DNA of 42,193 nucleotides from Brevibacillus centrosporus. GTDB taxonomy: Bacteria; Bacillota; Bacilli; Brevibacillales; Brevibacillaceae. The notes under the pieces were generated by a model. The model did no database searches, was not told the origin of the DNA, and saw only the letters and a list, made by a program, of their open reading frames with translations. This document shows, one piece after another, positions 16,269-24,785 of the stretch (position 1 is the first letter of the stretch; each line of letters begins with the position of its first letter). The stretch lies in assembly GCF_003710815.1 (NCBI RefSeq), contig NZ_RHHP01000059.1:1-42193 (forward strand), in the 5' to 3' direction. A program made the position numbers and the translations under genes.

Positions 16269-17228
16269 TTATTGGTACAAGTGACAGGCTACATAATGGC
16301 CGTGGTCTACCTCTTGCCAGGTCGGTTTATGTTGCGCGCAAACTTCTTTGGCAACCGGGCAACGCGTCCGGAATACACACCCGCTCGGTGGATTGATCGG
16401 ACTTGGTACGTCGCCCTCGATAATGGTACGTTCGCGACTTTTTTCCAAGTCAGGATCAGGGACGGGAATGGCCGATAACAATGCTTGGGTATAGGGATGC
16501 TTCGGTGATTCATACAGCTTTTCGCTCTCTGTCATTTCCACCAGATTCCCCAGGTACATCACGCCGATCCGATCGCTAATGTGCTTTACCATCGCGAGAT
16601 CGTGCGCAATAAACAGGTACGTGAGGTTTTGCTCCCGCTGCAGGTTCTTCATCAAATTGACGACCTGTGCTTGCACGGACACATCGAGTGCCGATATCGG
16701 TTCATCTGCAATGACAAACCGCGGATTTACAGCAAGCGCACGAGCAATCCCAATCCGTTGACGCTGACCGCCGCTGAACTCATGCGGGAAACGATTGGCG
16801 TGCTCTTTTTGCAGACCGACCATCTCTAAGAGCTCGATGACCCGTTTTGCACGTTCTTTTCCTTTGTACAGCCCATTTAGCTGCAGACCTTCTCCAATAA
16901 TCTCCGAGATGTTCATCCGCGGATTTAAGGAGGCGTAGGGATCCTGGAAAATCATCTGCATATCACGTGTAAGCTTGCTGCGTGCACTGGAGGATGCTTT
17001 ATGCACGTTTTGGCCGTCAAAGATTACTTCTCCTGACGTCGGGTTGTACAGGCTGATAATCGTGCGACCTGTCGTAGACTTACCGCAGCCCGACTCGCCT
17101 ACAAGACCAAAGGTTTCACCCTCGTAAATATCAAAGGACACACCATCAGCTGCCTTGAGAGACGCCCCTTTACCCACTTCGAAGGTTTTCGTTAGGTTTT
17201 TTACCTGGACCAGCTTCTTTTTTTGCAT
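16269..17228 (-). CDS. oligopeptide ABC transporter ATPase (OppF / YkfD type)
   Basis: The product (319 aa) is a cytoplasmic nucleotide-binding subunit of a peptide importer. Walker A is GESGCGKST, the Q-loop region IFQDPYASLNPR, the ABC signature SGGQRQR, Walker B RFVIADEP, and the C-terminal oligopeptide-transporter extension GCVFRTRCP. It closes the ykfB-ykfC unit, matching ykfD in the B. subtilis ykfABCD group. It probably pairs with the OppD encoded upstream to power the OppB-OppC channel. GGGGGAGGAG precedes its ATG. Confidence 0.93.
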   Translation of the reverse strand: MQKKKLVQVKNLTKTFEVGKGASLKAADGVSFDIYEGETFGLVGESGCGKSTTGRTIISLYNPTSGEVIFDGQNVHKASSSARSKLTRDMQMIFQDPYASLNPRMNISEIIGEGLQLNGLYKGKERAKRVIELLEMVGLQKEHANRFPHEFSGGQRQRIGIARALAVNPRFVIADEPISALDVSVQAQVVNLMKNLQREQNLTYLFIAHDLAMVKHISDRIGVMYLGNLVEMTESEKLYESPKHPYTQALLSAIPVPDPDLEKSRERTIIEGDVPSPINPPSGCVFRTRCPVAKEVCAQHKPTWQEVDHGHYVACHLYQ

Positions 17229-17255
17229 CTGGCCACTCCTCCCCCTGTCATCCGT

Positions 17256-18176
17256 TTACCAGTATCTTCTCGACACGCAGTGCTCTTTTATCAACCGGTA
17301 AGTGTCATCGAGCTTGACGATCTCGATCGCACCCCGTGTGTCAGGAGAATGAATCATTTCCTGATTGCCCATGTAAATCCCGACGTGATGGACTCTGCCT
17401 TTCCCTTCCTCGAAAGCAAAGAAGAGCAAATCACCAGGAAGCAGGTCTTCTTTTTCCACCAGTTTGCCCTGTGTAGCTTGGTCAGAGGCATCGCGAGGAA
17501 TCTGAATCCCGATAGAGCGGTGCATGTTGTAGGCAAAGCCGGAGCAGTCATATCCGTACGAAGACATGCCGCCCCATAGGTATGGCAGGCCCAGGAAACG
17601 TTTGCCGTTTTCCACAATCGCTTCTCCTCGGTTGCCCGCTACCTCGATATTTTCGTTAGCCCGAACAATTTTTACGTCCTCGGCACGCAGAAAGCCTTCT
17701 CCAGTAGGTGTCGCCACGATGACGCCGTCTTCTGTCTCGGACAAAAGCGGCAATCTGGTCAAATAGGCAAGCTCCACATCTTCCTGTCTGTCTTTCGTGT
17801 ACAGTTGAGCCATGGAGGAAGTCACCAGTGCCAGCTTTTGGCCATCCTTCCCCTCAAACGCTTCAGACCACGGCGCCAATTGGTTTGTGGGAATCCACCC
17901 AGGGTAACCAATCGTGCTTTTTTTGGAAAACTGGTCGGGAATGAGGACCTTGGACCAATCCCCTAGTTCTTCTTCTACTTCCACACGTGTACCGTAAAGA
18001 GCCTGGGTTTGAATCATGTTATCGTCGTAAAAGCCCAGTTTGTCTTCGATGGTAAGAGAGGTAAGCCAGCCACGAGGATCTACGGGTGCAGCGAGCGCCG
18101 CACGATCGATGTCTCGTGGAGATTCTGGCTTGGTCCAAACAGTCGCTACCGAAACAGCTACAAGGGCGGACTTCAT
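17256..18176 (-). CDS. ykfC: gamma-D-glutamyl-L-diamino acid endopeptidase (NlpC/P60), YkfC-like
   Basis: The product (306 aa) has SH3-like domains over the first ~180 residues and a C-terminal NlpC/P60 cysteine peptidase domain. Catalytic residues are visible: C211 in YDCSGF, H264 in HHVGIYMG, and H276 as the third residue. No signal peptide is evident, so it should act in the cytoplasm on imported wall peptides, releasing L-Ala-D-Glu from L-Ala-D-Glu-diaminopimelate. The next enzyme, YkfB, is encoded directly upstream with one base between stop and start. GGGGAG precedes the ATG. Confidence 0.92.
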   Translation of the reverse strand: MKSALVAVSVATVWTKPESPRDIDRAALAAPVDPRGWLTSLTIEDKLGFYDDNMIQTQALYGTRVEVEEELGDWSKVLIPDQFSKKSTIGYPGWIPTNQLAPWSEAFEGKDGQKLALVTSSMAQLYTKDRQEDVELAYLTRLPLLSETEDGVIVATPTGEGFLRAEDVKIVRANENIEVAGNRGEAIVENGKRFLGLPYLWGGMSSYGYDCSGFAYNMHRSIGIQIPRDASDQATQGKLVEKEDLLPGDLLFFAFEEGKGRVHHVGIYMGNQEMIHSPDTRGAIEIVKLDDTYRLIKEHCVSRRYW

Positions 18177-18177
18177 C

Positions 18178-19272
18178 TTACTTCTCCCCTTCCCACAATT
18201 TGACCGCTTGAATTCCCAGTCCAGGTGCCTCTGGCATGATCATGCGTCTTCCTTCGTATTCAACCCCACCGACGATTGCGTCATGAAGGAGCATCAGTGG
18301 AGCATCAAAGTCATAGCGTGTAATGTTTTTCTTACTAGCAGCAAAGTGCGCGGCTGCCGATACGGACAGACGAGATTCGATCATGCTGCCAACCATGCAT
18401 GGAATACCGTGTTCTTCTGCCATTTGGTTGATCAACTGTGCTTTGAAAATGCCGCCTGCTTTCATCAGCTTGATATTGATCAGATCTGCTGCATGGCTGC
18501 GCAGAACCTGCAATGCTTGTGCAGGAGAGAACACGCTTTCGTCAGCCATAATAGGCGTGTCTACCGAGTCGGTCACTACTTTCAGGCCTTCCAGATCATG
18601 AGCTTTTACTGGCTGTTCGATCAATTCGATATCCAGGCCCATGTCTTCCATTTTGCGGATTGAACGTACAGCCTCTTTTACATTCCATCCCTGGTTGGCA
18701 TCAAGACGAATCTTCACTTCTTTGCCTACAGATTTACGAATTTCCTGGATGCGCAAGATGTCTTCCTCGATGTCGTCCTTTCCTACCTTGATTTTCAGGA
18801 CATTAAAGCCATCCTTCAAATAAGCGGCCGCATCTTCGCCCATTTCCTTTGGCGAGTTTACACTTACGGTGTAGTCCGTCTCCAATTCATTGCGGTACCC
18901 ACCGAGGAACTGGTACAGTGGCATACCGGCACGCTGCGAAATCAAATCGTACAAAGCAATATCGACTGCTGCTTTTGCACTGCTGTTTCCCACCATGGAT
19001 TGGTGAAGCGTATGGAAGACTTGCTCGTAGGAGAGCAGATTCAGTCCGATCAGCTGCGGCCTCATGGTGTTCAAGATCGCCGATTCGATGCTCTCAATGC
19101 TGTCGCCGGTAATCACCACTGTCGCGGAAGCCTCTCCCCATCCTACCATGCCATTGTCGCAAGTAATTTTGACGAGAACGGACTCCAGGCTCTCAACCGT
19201 ACGCAATGCTGTTTTAAATGGCTTTTTCAACGGAACAGAAATTCTTTTTACTTCGATGGCTTGAATGATCAT
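18178..19272 (-). CDS. ykfB: L-Ala-D/L-Glu epimerase
   Basis: The product (364 aa) is an enolase-superfamily enzyme that epimerises L-Ala-D-Glu to L-Ala-L-Glu for peptide salvage. With the start used here, the known active-site residues of the B. subtilis enzyme fall at identical numbers: K160 and K162 (KIKVG), metal ligands D191, E219 and D244, and K268. I start at ATG 19272, five bases after GGAGG; an ATG four codons upstream has a poorer site. It is the first gene of a ykfB-ykfC-ATPase unit with its own promoter. Confidence 0.95.
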   Translation of the reverse strand: MIIQAIEVKRISVPLKKPFKTALRTVESLESVLVKITCDNGMVGWGEASATVVITGDSIESIESAILNTMRPQLIGLNLLSYEQVFHTLHQSMVGNSSAKAAVDIALYDLISQRAGMPLYQFLGGYRNELETDYTVSVNSPKEMGEDAAAYLKDGFNVLKIKVGKDDIEEDILRIQEIRKSVGKEVKIRLDANQGWNVKEAVRSIRKMEDMGLDIELIEQPVKAHDLEGLKVVTDSVDTPIMADESVFSPAQALQVLRSHAADLINIKLMKAGGIFKAQLINQMAEEHGIPCMVGSMIESRLSVSAAAHFAASKKNITRYDFDAPLMLLHDAIVGGVEYEGRRMIMPEAPGLGIQAVKLWEGEK

Positions 19273-19341
19273 GTTTTCCTCCATCTTCTCTTGTGCTATG
19301 ACTTGTTGTTTTCTTATGTTTGTTTGATTAAATCATAAATT

Positions 19342-19369
19342 ATTATAGCACCATTAAAACAATCGGCAA
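19342..19369 (-). promoter_or_regulatory. promoter of ykfB unit
   Basis: TTGCCG (19364-19369) and a perfect TATAAT (19342-19347) are separated by 16 bases on the minus strand. It begins in the T run of the oppA terminator, which allows the ykf genes to be expressed separately from oppBCDA. Confidence 0.6.
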
Positions 19370-19414
19370 AAAAGGGGGAGAGTCATTCCAATCTGCTCTG
19401 AAATGACTTCTCCC
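19368..19414 (-). terminator. oppA terminator
   Basis: A long hairpin (GGGAGAAGTCATTTCA pairing with TGGAATGACTCTCCC, one bulged A) followed by TTTTTT lies just after the oppA stop on the minus strand. It may be leaky, giving less ykfB-ykfC-ATPase transcript than binding protein. Confidence 0.85.
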
Positions 19415-19426
19415 AGCAATTGCTTA

Positions 19427-21082
19427 TTACTTCACAACAACCTTTCTCAAGTCGGTATAGCTCAGCGATGTGCTCACGATACCGCTCACTTTGTCGCTTT
19501 GGAGGAGAGATGTGTTATAGAAGTACAATGGTGCAATCGGCGCTTCATCCATCAGGATTTTTTCTGCGTCATGCAGCATTTGCAGACGTTTTGCATCGTC
19601 GGCTTCTTTGTACGCGTCTTGGATCAACTTGTCGTATTGAGGGTTGTTCCAGCCGGTACGGTTGCTTGGGCTCTTCGATTGGAAAATGTCCAGGAAGTTG
19701 ATGGCATCACCGAAGTCAGGCAACCAGGAAGAACGAGCAAGCTGGAATTGCAGCTGCTTTTGCATATCGGTCAGAACTTTTCCTTCTACCTTTTGCAGCT
19801 TCACATCGACACCCAGGTTTTGCTTGAACATTTCTTGCAGAGCTTGAGCGGTTTTCTCATAGTTGGTTCCGCTGCGGTAAGTCAGGGTTACTTCTGGCAG
19901 AGTGGTATACCCTTTTTCTTTCATGCCTTGCTCCAGCAGTTTTTTCGCTTCTGCCGGATCGTACTTGATCAAATCTCCGCCAACTTCGCGGAAAGAGCCT
20001 GTTCCGTTTGCATCTGGCAAGCCGAAGGAAACGAACGCATTTCCTGGTTTTTGCTGACGCATCAGGACGAGGTCGACGAGTGTTTGACGGTCGATCGCCA
20101 TGCTGAACGCTTTGCGAATATTTTTGTTGTCAAATGGCTCTTTGGTCACGTTAAAGCGGTAGAACTCGGTTCCCGCTCCATCTTGCACCAATACTTTGCC
20201 CTCTTTGAATAATTGGTCTGCCATATCGGAGGGAACAGTTGTCGTTCTGTGCAGCTCCTCATTGGTGAACATTTGGTACTCGGTATTTTCATCATCGATC
20301 ATTTTCCAAACGGCACCAGCCAAGGTTACGTTTGCCGCATCCCAGTAGTTCTCGTTTTTCTCAATTTTCAATTCGCTGTCATGTGCCCATTCTTTCAGCT
20401 TGAATGGTCCGTTACCAACGAAGGTAGACGCTTCTGCAGCCCATTTTGGATCCTTTTGATCAACTGCTTGGTTTACAGGGAAGAAGGCCGGGTTGGATAC
20501 GAGCAGAAGCGTCCAGGAAGCTGGCTGTGCCAAAGTTACTTCCAATGTTTTGTCATCCAGCGCTTTTACTTTTACGCCATCTGCTGGGCCTTTTCCGCTG
20601 TTGAATGCCTCTGCTCCTTCAATCATGTAAGCGAGAGGAGCTGCTGAGGAAGCAATCTTTGGATCGAGCAGTCGTTTCCAAGCATATTCAAAGTCTTGTG
20701 CTTTTACCGGATCTCCGTTTGTCCATTTGTTGTCACGCAGCGTAAACGTGTACACTTTTCCGTCCGGAGAGATTTTCCACTCAGAAGCTGCTGCTGGCTG
20801 AACTTTTCCATCTGCATCTAGACGGGTCAAGCCTTCCATCAGGTTGTTCAAAATGTTGTAGGATGGTTCGTCAAAACCGATTGGCGGATCCAAGGAAGTA
20901 GGCTCCTTGATGTTGTTCAAGAGCAGGAGCTTCGCCGCTTGATCCTGTGGTGTAGGAGCTTGCTCGTTGGAATTCGCTGCAGGTGCTGGTGTTGCTGTGT
21001 TCGCAGGCTGGCTGGAACATCCTGCAATCAGCATGGAAGCGGCCAACGATGCAGACAGCACAATGGTCGATATTTTTTTCAC
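19427..21082 (-). CDS. oppA: peptide-binding lipoprotein OppA
   Basis: The product (551 aa) is a family 5 extracellular solute-binding protein that captures peptides for the OppBCD-ATPase importer. A lipoprotein signal ends in LIAG with C22 as the lipidated residue, followed by an Ala/Pro/Asn-rich linker. PAAASEWKISPDGKVYTFTL and NGDPVKAQDFEYAWKR are the family signature. It starts at GTG 21082 after AAGGGGGAAG. The gene order with ykfB and ykfC suggests murein peptides as ligands, but sequence alone cannot decide between these and general oligopeptides. Confidence 0.93.
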   Translation of the reverse strand: MKKISTIVLSASLAASMLIAGCSSQPANTATPAPAANSNEQAPTPQDQAAKLLLLNNIKEPTSLDPPIGFDEPSYNILNNLMEGLTRLDADGKVQPAAASEWKISPDGKVYTFTLRDNKWTNGDPVKAQDFEYAWKRLLDPKIASSAAPLAYMIEGAEAFNSGKGPADGVKVKALDDKTLEVTLAQPASWTLLLVSNPAFFPVNQAVDQKDPKWAAEASTFVGNGPFKLKEWAHDSELKIEKNENYWDAANVTLAGAVWKMIDDENTEYQMFTNEELHRTTTVPSDMADQLFKEGKVLVQDGAGTEFYRFNVTKEPFDNKNIRKAFSMAIDRQTLVDLVLMRQQKPGNAFVSFGLPDANGTGSFREVGGDLIKYDPAEAKKLLEQGMKEKGYTTLPEVTLTYRSGTNYEKTAQALQEMFKQNLGVDVKLQKVEGKVLTDMQKQLQFQLARSSWLPDFGDAINFLDIFQSKSPSNRTGWNNPQYDKLIQDAYKEADDAKRLQMLHDAEKILMDEAPIAPLYFYNTSLLQSDKVSGIVSTSLSYTDLRKVVVK

Positions 21083-21117
21083 TGTTCTTCTTCCCCCTTA
21101 TACTTTTTTTATATGTC

Positions 21118-21154
21118 GTAAAAGGATGCGTCGACGGGCGACACCCTCTTTTAC
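21118..21154. other. hairpin between oppD and oppA
   Basis: GTAAAAG and CTTTTAC pair over an inner GTCG/CGAC stem. On the minus strand it is followed by an A-rich stretch, not T, so it is not a terminator. Placed just before the oppA ribosome binding site, it may stabilise the 5' end of a processed oppA message. Confidence 0.4.
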
Positions 21155-21203
21155 ACCGAAGAATGATCAGCCTAACGAGCCTCAGGCGAAAACAGAGAAA
21201 CGA

Positions 21204-22229
21204 TCAGGTACCAGTAGGCGCCTGCGTGGATGCCAGCAGCTTTTTCGCCCGCGGATCCTGCAGCCAACAGGAGACAGCGTGGGCGTTGTGTACCTTTGTT
21301 TCCTCCGGCTGGTAATTCCGACAAACCTCCAGTGCGTGATTGCAGCGTTCTGCAAACGCACAGCCGAGTGGCGGCGAGAACAAATCAGGCGGTGTACCCG
21401 GTATTGGACTGAGCGGAATGTTGCGATCCGCATCCAGACGGGGCATGGATGCCAGCAAGCCTTTTGTATAAGGGTGTTGAGGATTATAGAAAATGTCACT
21501 CACAGGGCCTGATTCCACTACCTTCCCTGCGTACATGACGTTTACTCGGTCGGCGATTTTGGCTACTACTCCCAAGTCGTGCGTGATGATGATGATCGAT
21601 ACGCCTGTTTTCTGCTGAATGCTTTTGAACAAGTCGATGATCTGCGCTTGGATCGTCACGTCCAATGCGGTAGTCGGCTCATCAGCAATCAGGATAGAGG
21701 GATTGCACACGAGAGCAATCGCAATCATGATCCGCTGTCTCATCCCTCCGCTGAATTGGTGCAGGTATTGCTTTAAGCGGCTCTCTGGATTGGCAATGCC
21801 CACGAGCTGGAGAATTTCAATCGCTTGTCTTTTCGCTTCGGAGCGCGGGACCTTTTGATGGCGAATGATCCCCTCCATGATCTGCTCCCCGATGGTAATC
21901 GTCGGGTTCAGCGAAGTCATCGCATCCTGGAAAATCATCGAGATTTCCGATCCGCGAATGCCCTGCATTTCTTTCTCAGGCAGCTTCGCCAAGTCTTTTC
22001 CTTTGAAAAGGATACTTCCCCCTGCGATTTTGCCGATATGTTCAGGCACCAGTCTCATAATGCTTTTTGCGGTTACGCTCTTTCCACAGCCGGACTCCCC
22101 TACGATCGCCAGCGTCTCTCCCTTTTTCAAGGAAAAGTTGACATCCCTCACCGCACTGATTTCACCACCATGCGCTCGAAAGGTTACTTTTAGCCCGCTT
22201 ACTTCCAGTAAAGTCTCCCTTTGTTCCAT
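21204..22229 (-). CDS. oppD: oligopeptide ABC transporter ATPase OppD
   Basis: The product (341 aa) is the first ATPase of the importer. It shows Walker A GESGCGKSV, IFQDAMTSLNP, ABC signature SGGMRQR, Walker B SILIADEPTTALD and the C-terminal GCAFAERC cysteine motif of peptide transporter ATPases. GAGGAGG precedes the ATG, five bases after the oppC stop. It likely forms a heterodimer with the OppF/YkfD-type ATPase at 16269-17228. Confidence 0.94.
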   Translation of the reverse strand: MEQRETLLEVSGLKVTFRAHGGEISAVRDVNFSLKKGETLAIVGESGCGKSVTAKSIMRLVPEHIGKIAGGSILFKGKDLAKLPEKEMQGIRGSEISMIFQDAMTSLNPTITIGEQIMEGIIRHQKVPRSEAKRQAIEILQLVGIANPESRLKQYLHQFSGGMRQRIMIAIALVCNPSILIADEPTTALDVTIQAQIIDLFKSIQQKTGVSIIIITHDLGVVAKIADRVNVMYAGKVVESGPVSDIFYNPQHPYTKGLLASMPRLDADRNIPLSPIPGTPPDLFSPPLGCAFAERCNHALEVCRNYQPEETKVHNAHAVSCWLQDPRAKKLLASTQAPTGT

Positions 22230-22234
22230 GCTGA

Positions 22235-23152
22235 CTACCTCCTCGACTTCGGATCAAACGCATCCCGCAAACCATCACCGAGCACGTTGAAAGCTAGCAT
22301 CGTCAAGGAAATGAAGAAAGCTGGGAAAAAGAGTCTCCACCAATGCCCGGATAACAACGTCGACAATCCATCGTTGGCCATTACCCCCCAGCTCGCTTGA
22401 GGAGCCTGGACGCCCAGACCGAGGAAGCTCAGGAAGGCCTCCGAGAAAATAGCACTAGGGACAGAGAGCGTCACGTAAACGATGATGATCCCGATTGTAT
22501 TTGGCAGCAAGTGCTTGCGAATGATGTAGAACGGCTTTGCGCCCATGGTTTTCGCAGCCAGAACATACTCCGAATTTTTCATTTGCAGCACCTGGCCGCG
22601 AATCGTACGTGCCATACCGATCCATCCGGTTGCACTCAAAGCGACGATAATCGTCATCAACCCCGGACCCATTACGACCATCAGCAGGATGACAACAAGC
22701 AAGTAAGGAAGACCGTACAAAATATCCACGAAACGCATCATCATATTGTCGACGCGCCCACCGAGGTAACCGGCGATTCCACCGTACAGAACCCCGATAA
22801 AGAAATCGATCAGGGCAGCCATCAGACCAACAAACAAGGAGATTCTGGCCCCATACCATACACGTGTAAACACATCTCGGCCAAATTCATCTGTGCCGAA
22901 CCAGTTCGCATCAGATGGTGCTTTATTTTTCGAAATGATTGACTGCTTGGCGTAGTCGTGACCCGAAATCATGGGACCGACAATCGCCATCCCAACGAGC
23001 AGAATAATAATTACTAGCCCCATCAGAGCCAGTTTGTTGCCCCGCAGACGAATCCAAGCTCCCTGCCAATAGGTCAGTTGAGGTCGTACAATTGCTTCCG
23101 CATTAGAGCTGTCTTTTCGCATCGGGATAAACAAGTCATCAGAAACAATCAT
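22235..23152 (-). CDS. oppC: oligopeptide ABC transporter permease OppC
   Basis: The product (305 aa) is an inner-membrane permease with about six helices and the OppC-type N-terminal segment before WFGTDEFGRDVFTRV. The coupling motif that contacts the ATPases is visible as EYVLAAKTMGAKPFYIIRKH, followed by LSFLGLGVQAP. Its start overlaps the oppB stop by 4 bases (ATGA). Confidence 0.94.
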   Translation of the reverse strand: MIVSDDLFIPMRKDSSNAEAIVRPQLTYWQGAWIRLRGNKLALMGLVIIILLVGMAIVGPMISGHDYAKQSIISKNKAPSDANWFGTDEFGRDVFTRVWYGARISLFVGLMAALIDFFIGVLYGGIAGYLGGRVDNMMMRFVDILYGLPYLLVVILLMVVMGPGLMTIIVALSATGWIGMARTIRGQVLQMKNSEYVLAAKTMGAKPFYIIRKHLLPNTIGIIIVYVTLSVPSAIFSEAFLSFLGLGVQAPQASWGVMANDGLSTLLSGHWWRLFFPAFFISLTMLAFNVLGDGLRDAFDPKSRR

Positions 23153-24087
23153 CCTTTGCTCTCCTTTCCATGGAACTTGATCCGCGGATCAATGATTCCG
23201 TACAACACGTCTACAACAAACATCATGAAGATGAGAAGGGCACTGTAGAATACGGTGGTCCCCATAATAACCGAATAATCGCGGTTATTGATCCCGGCAA
23301 CGAAGTACTTGCCCATTCCTGGAATCGCGAAAATCTTTTCGATAACGAAGCTTCCTGTCAGTACATTGGCGATCAATGCTCCGAGCAGCGTGACGACTGG
23401 CAATACAGCATTGCGCAGCGCATGCTTGATCACGATCGTCGCTGGTGATAGACCTTTCGCGCGGGCCGTTTCAATGTACTCCTGCGTCAGCACTTCCAGC
23501 ATGTTGGTACGAGTGAGGCGGGCGATGATGGCAATCGGGCCAAACGCCAAAGCCAGTGCCGGCATGATGACGTGCTGCCAGGTCCCCCAGGTTGCAGTCG
23601 GAAGCAGCTTCCATTCAACAGCCAAATATTTAATTAGAAGCGAAGCAACAACAAAGCTCGGTATGGATATACCCACCACTGCGATGATCATCGCGATGTA
23701 GTCGATGAGACGGTTATGCCTCAAGGCTGCTACTACGCCCAAAGCAATCCCTGTCACAATCGCAAACAGCACCGAGACAATCCCAAGCTGGAACGATACA
23801 GGAAAGCCGCGAGCAATCATTTTGTTTACGGTATCCGAGCTGTTGGCAATCGATGGCCCCAGATCGAATTGGACAAGCTGTTTGAGGTACAGCCCATATT
23901 GAACAATCAATGGCTTATCCAAGTTGTAGTAAGCGTTCAGGTTGGCCGCTACCGCTTCATTCAATCCCTTGCCATCCTTCTCAAAAGGAGAGCCGGGTAC
24001 CGCATGCATGAGGAAAAAGGTCAGTGTAATGATGAGCCACAAGGTAACGATCATGGAGATAAATCTGCGAATAACAAATGATAGCAA
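23149..24087 (-). CDS. oppB: oligopeptide ABC transporter permease OppB
   Basis: The product (312 aa) is the partner permease, with the OppB-type start LLSFVIRRFISMIVTLW and the coupling motif EYIETARAKGLSPATIVIKH. About six helices are visible. I choose a TTG at 24087 because AGGAGGAG lies just upstream and the family N terminus begins here. A longer reading from 24237 would add ~50 unrelated residues and run back into the terminator. It is the first gene of oppBCDA. Confidence 0.92.
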   Translation of the reverse strand: MLSFVIRRFISMIVTLWLIITLTFFLMHAVPGSPFEKDGKGLNEAVAANLNAYYNLDKPLIVQYGLYLKQLVQFDLGPSIANSSDTVNKMIARGFPVSFQLGIVSVLFAIVTGIALGVVAALRHNRLIDYIAMIIAVVGISIPSFVVASLLIKYLAVEWKLLPTATWGTWQHVIMPALALAFGPIAIIARLTRTNMLEVLTQEYIETARAKGLSPATIVIKHALRNAVLPVVTLLGALIANVLTGSFVIEKIFAIPGMGKYFVAGINNRDYSVIMGTTVFYSALLIFMMFVVDVLYGIIDPRIKFHGKESKG

Positions 24088-24188
24088 GGAATCTCCTCCT
24101 TCTTGATCAATCGGTTCTGATGAGGCATGGAACACTGCACGGAGTTGGCAAAGTTTTTGGCGCTCCCCTGGTAGAATTGAATATTTTT

Positions 24189-24203
24189 TATTTTCAGATC
24201 TAC
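24189..24203 (-). promoter_or_regulatory. weak CodY-like half site before oppB
   Basis: The minus strand reads GTAGATCTGAAAATA, matching the CodY consensus at about 9 of 15 positions, mostly in one half. Peptide-transport and ykf genes are CodY targets in B. subtilis, which is why I list it. I find no good sigma-A promoter in the 130 bases before oppB. Confidence 0.22.
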
Positions 24204-24219
24204 AGAGGTAAGAATGAAA

Positions 24220-24262
24220 AAAACCCAGCAAATGCACAAAGCTCTGGCATTTGCTGGGTTTT
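24220..24262. terminator. bidirectional-looking terminator between DUF3870 gene and oppB
   Basis: A perfect 16-bp stem (AAAACCCAGCAAATGC and its complement) with an 11-base loop has T residues on both sides. It lies about 50 bases after the DUF3870 gene stop and separates it from opp. Confidence 0.93.
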
Positions 24263-24311
24263 ACTTACGTGTATGCCTCGCATACGAATAAATAAAGCAG
24301 CTATGTACTAT

Positions 24312-24650
24312 TTACCGCTCCTCCGGTTTTGTTCTCACGGCAATAGCTTGTTTGTATTTCTTCTGTGCGTCTTTAAACGCTGCCATCAACGTTTTTTGAG
24401 AAGATCCAAAATACCGATAGCGAATCTCCTCTCCTATTGCATCTGAGTCAAAAATCGAATGTCCAATAAAAATAGACCTAGCAAAGTCTGACGTCAGCTG
24501 TACAGTAGAAGAGCAAGCAGCCTCTACAATCTTGTCGTTCGACGTATCTACGACCAGCCCAATAAAAAAGGCACTGAACTGTTGGGTAATCGGATTGTTA
24601 GAAGAAGACTGCGCATCGCCAACGATATAAATGGTATCTTTGTCAAACAA
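24312..24650 (-). CDS. DUF3870-family protein
   Basis: The product (112 aa) resembles the DUF3870 family by memory of its pattern: NPITQQFSAFFIGLVVD, then CSSTVQLTSDFARSIFIGHS and YFGSSQKTLMAAFKDAQKKY. No signal peptide or membrane segment is evident; the function of the family is not known to me. It starts at TTG 24650, eight bases after GGCGAGG. It stands alone between a promoter with a structured leader and a strong terminator. Confidence 0.82.
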   Translation of the reverse strand: MFDKDTIYIVGDAQSSSNNPITQQFSAFFIGLVVDTSNDKIVEAACSSTVQLTSDFARSIFIGHSIFDSDAIGEEIRYRYFGSSQKTLMAAFKDAQKKYKQAIAVRTKPEER

Positions 24651-24669
24651 TTTGAAAACCTCGCCTTTT

Positions 24670-24738
24670 GTGCTTATCGATCCGGCAAACGGGACGTTCG
24701 GAGAGCTACTTCCTCACACTCGCAAGCTGGCTAAGCAC
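24670..24738 (-). ncRNA. structured 5' leader of the DUF3870 gene (candidate)
   Basis: Within the predicted leader, GTGCTTA (24732-24738) can pair with TAAGCAC (24670-24676), closing a 69-base domain. Inside are AACG-TCC-CGTT flanked by CCG/CGG (24680s-24700) and a possible GAG/CTC or AGCT/AGCT arm, giving a plausible multi-branch fold. It ends about 20 bases before the start codon. It does not match any riboswitch class I can recall, so this is a candidate only. Confidence 0.4.
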
Positions 24739-24746
24739 TTTCCTAC

Positions 24747-24776
24747 ATAGTACCAAAGAAATTCATAATTTGTAAA
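24747..24776 (-). promoter_or_regulatory. promoter of the DUF3870 gene
   Basis: TTTACA (24771-24776) and TACTAT (24747-24752) are separated by 18 bases on the minus strand. It overlaps the end of the upstream Tad-like operon, for which I see no separate terminator. Confidence 0.55.
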
Positions 24777-24785
24777 TAACTCAGA

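Noticed and set aside
24661..24740. Resemblance of the DUF3870 leader to SRP (4.5S) RNA
   Set aside because: Only a short GGAAG-AGC-like string is shared; the rest of the conserved SRP helix 8 core is absent.
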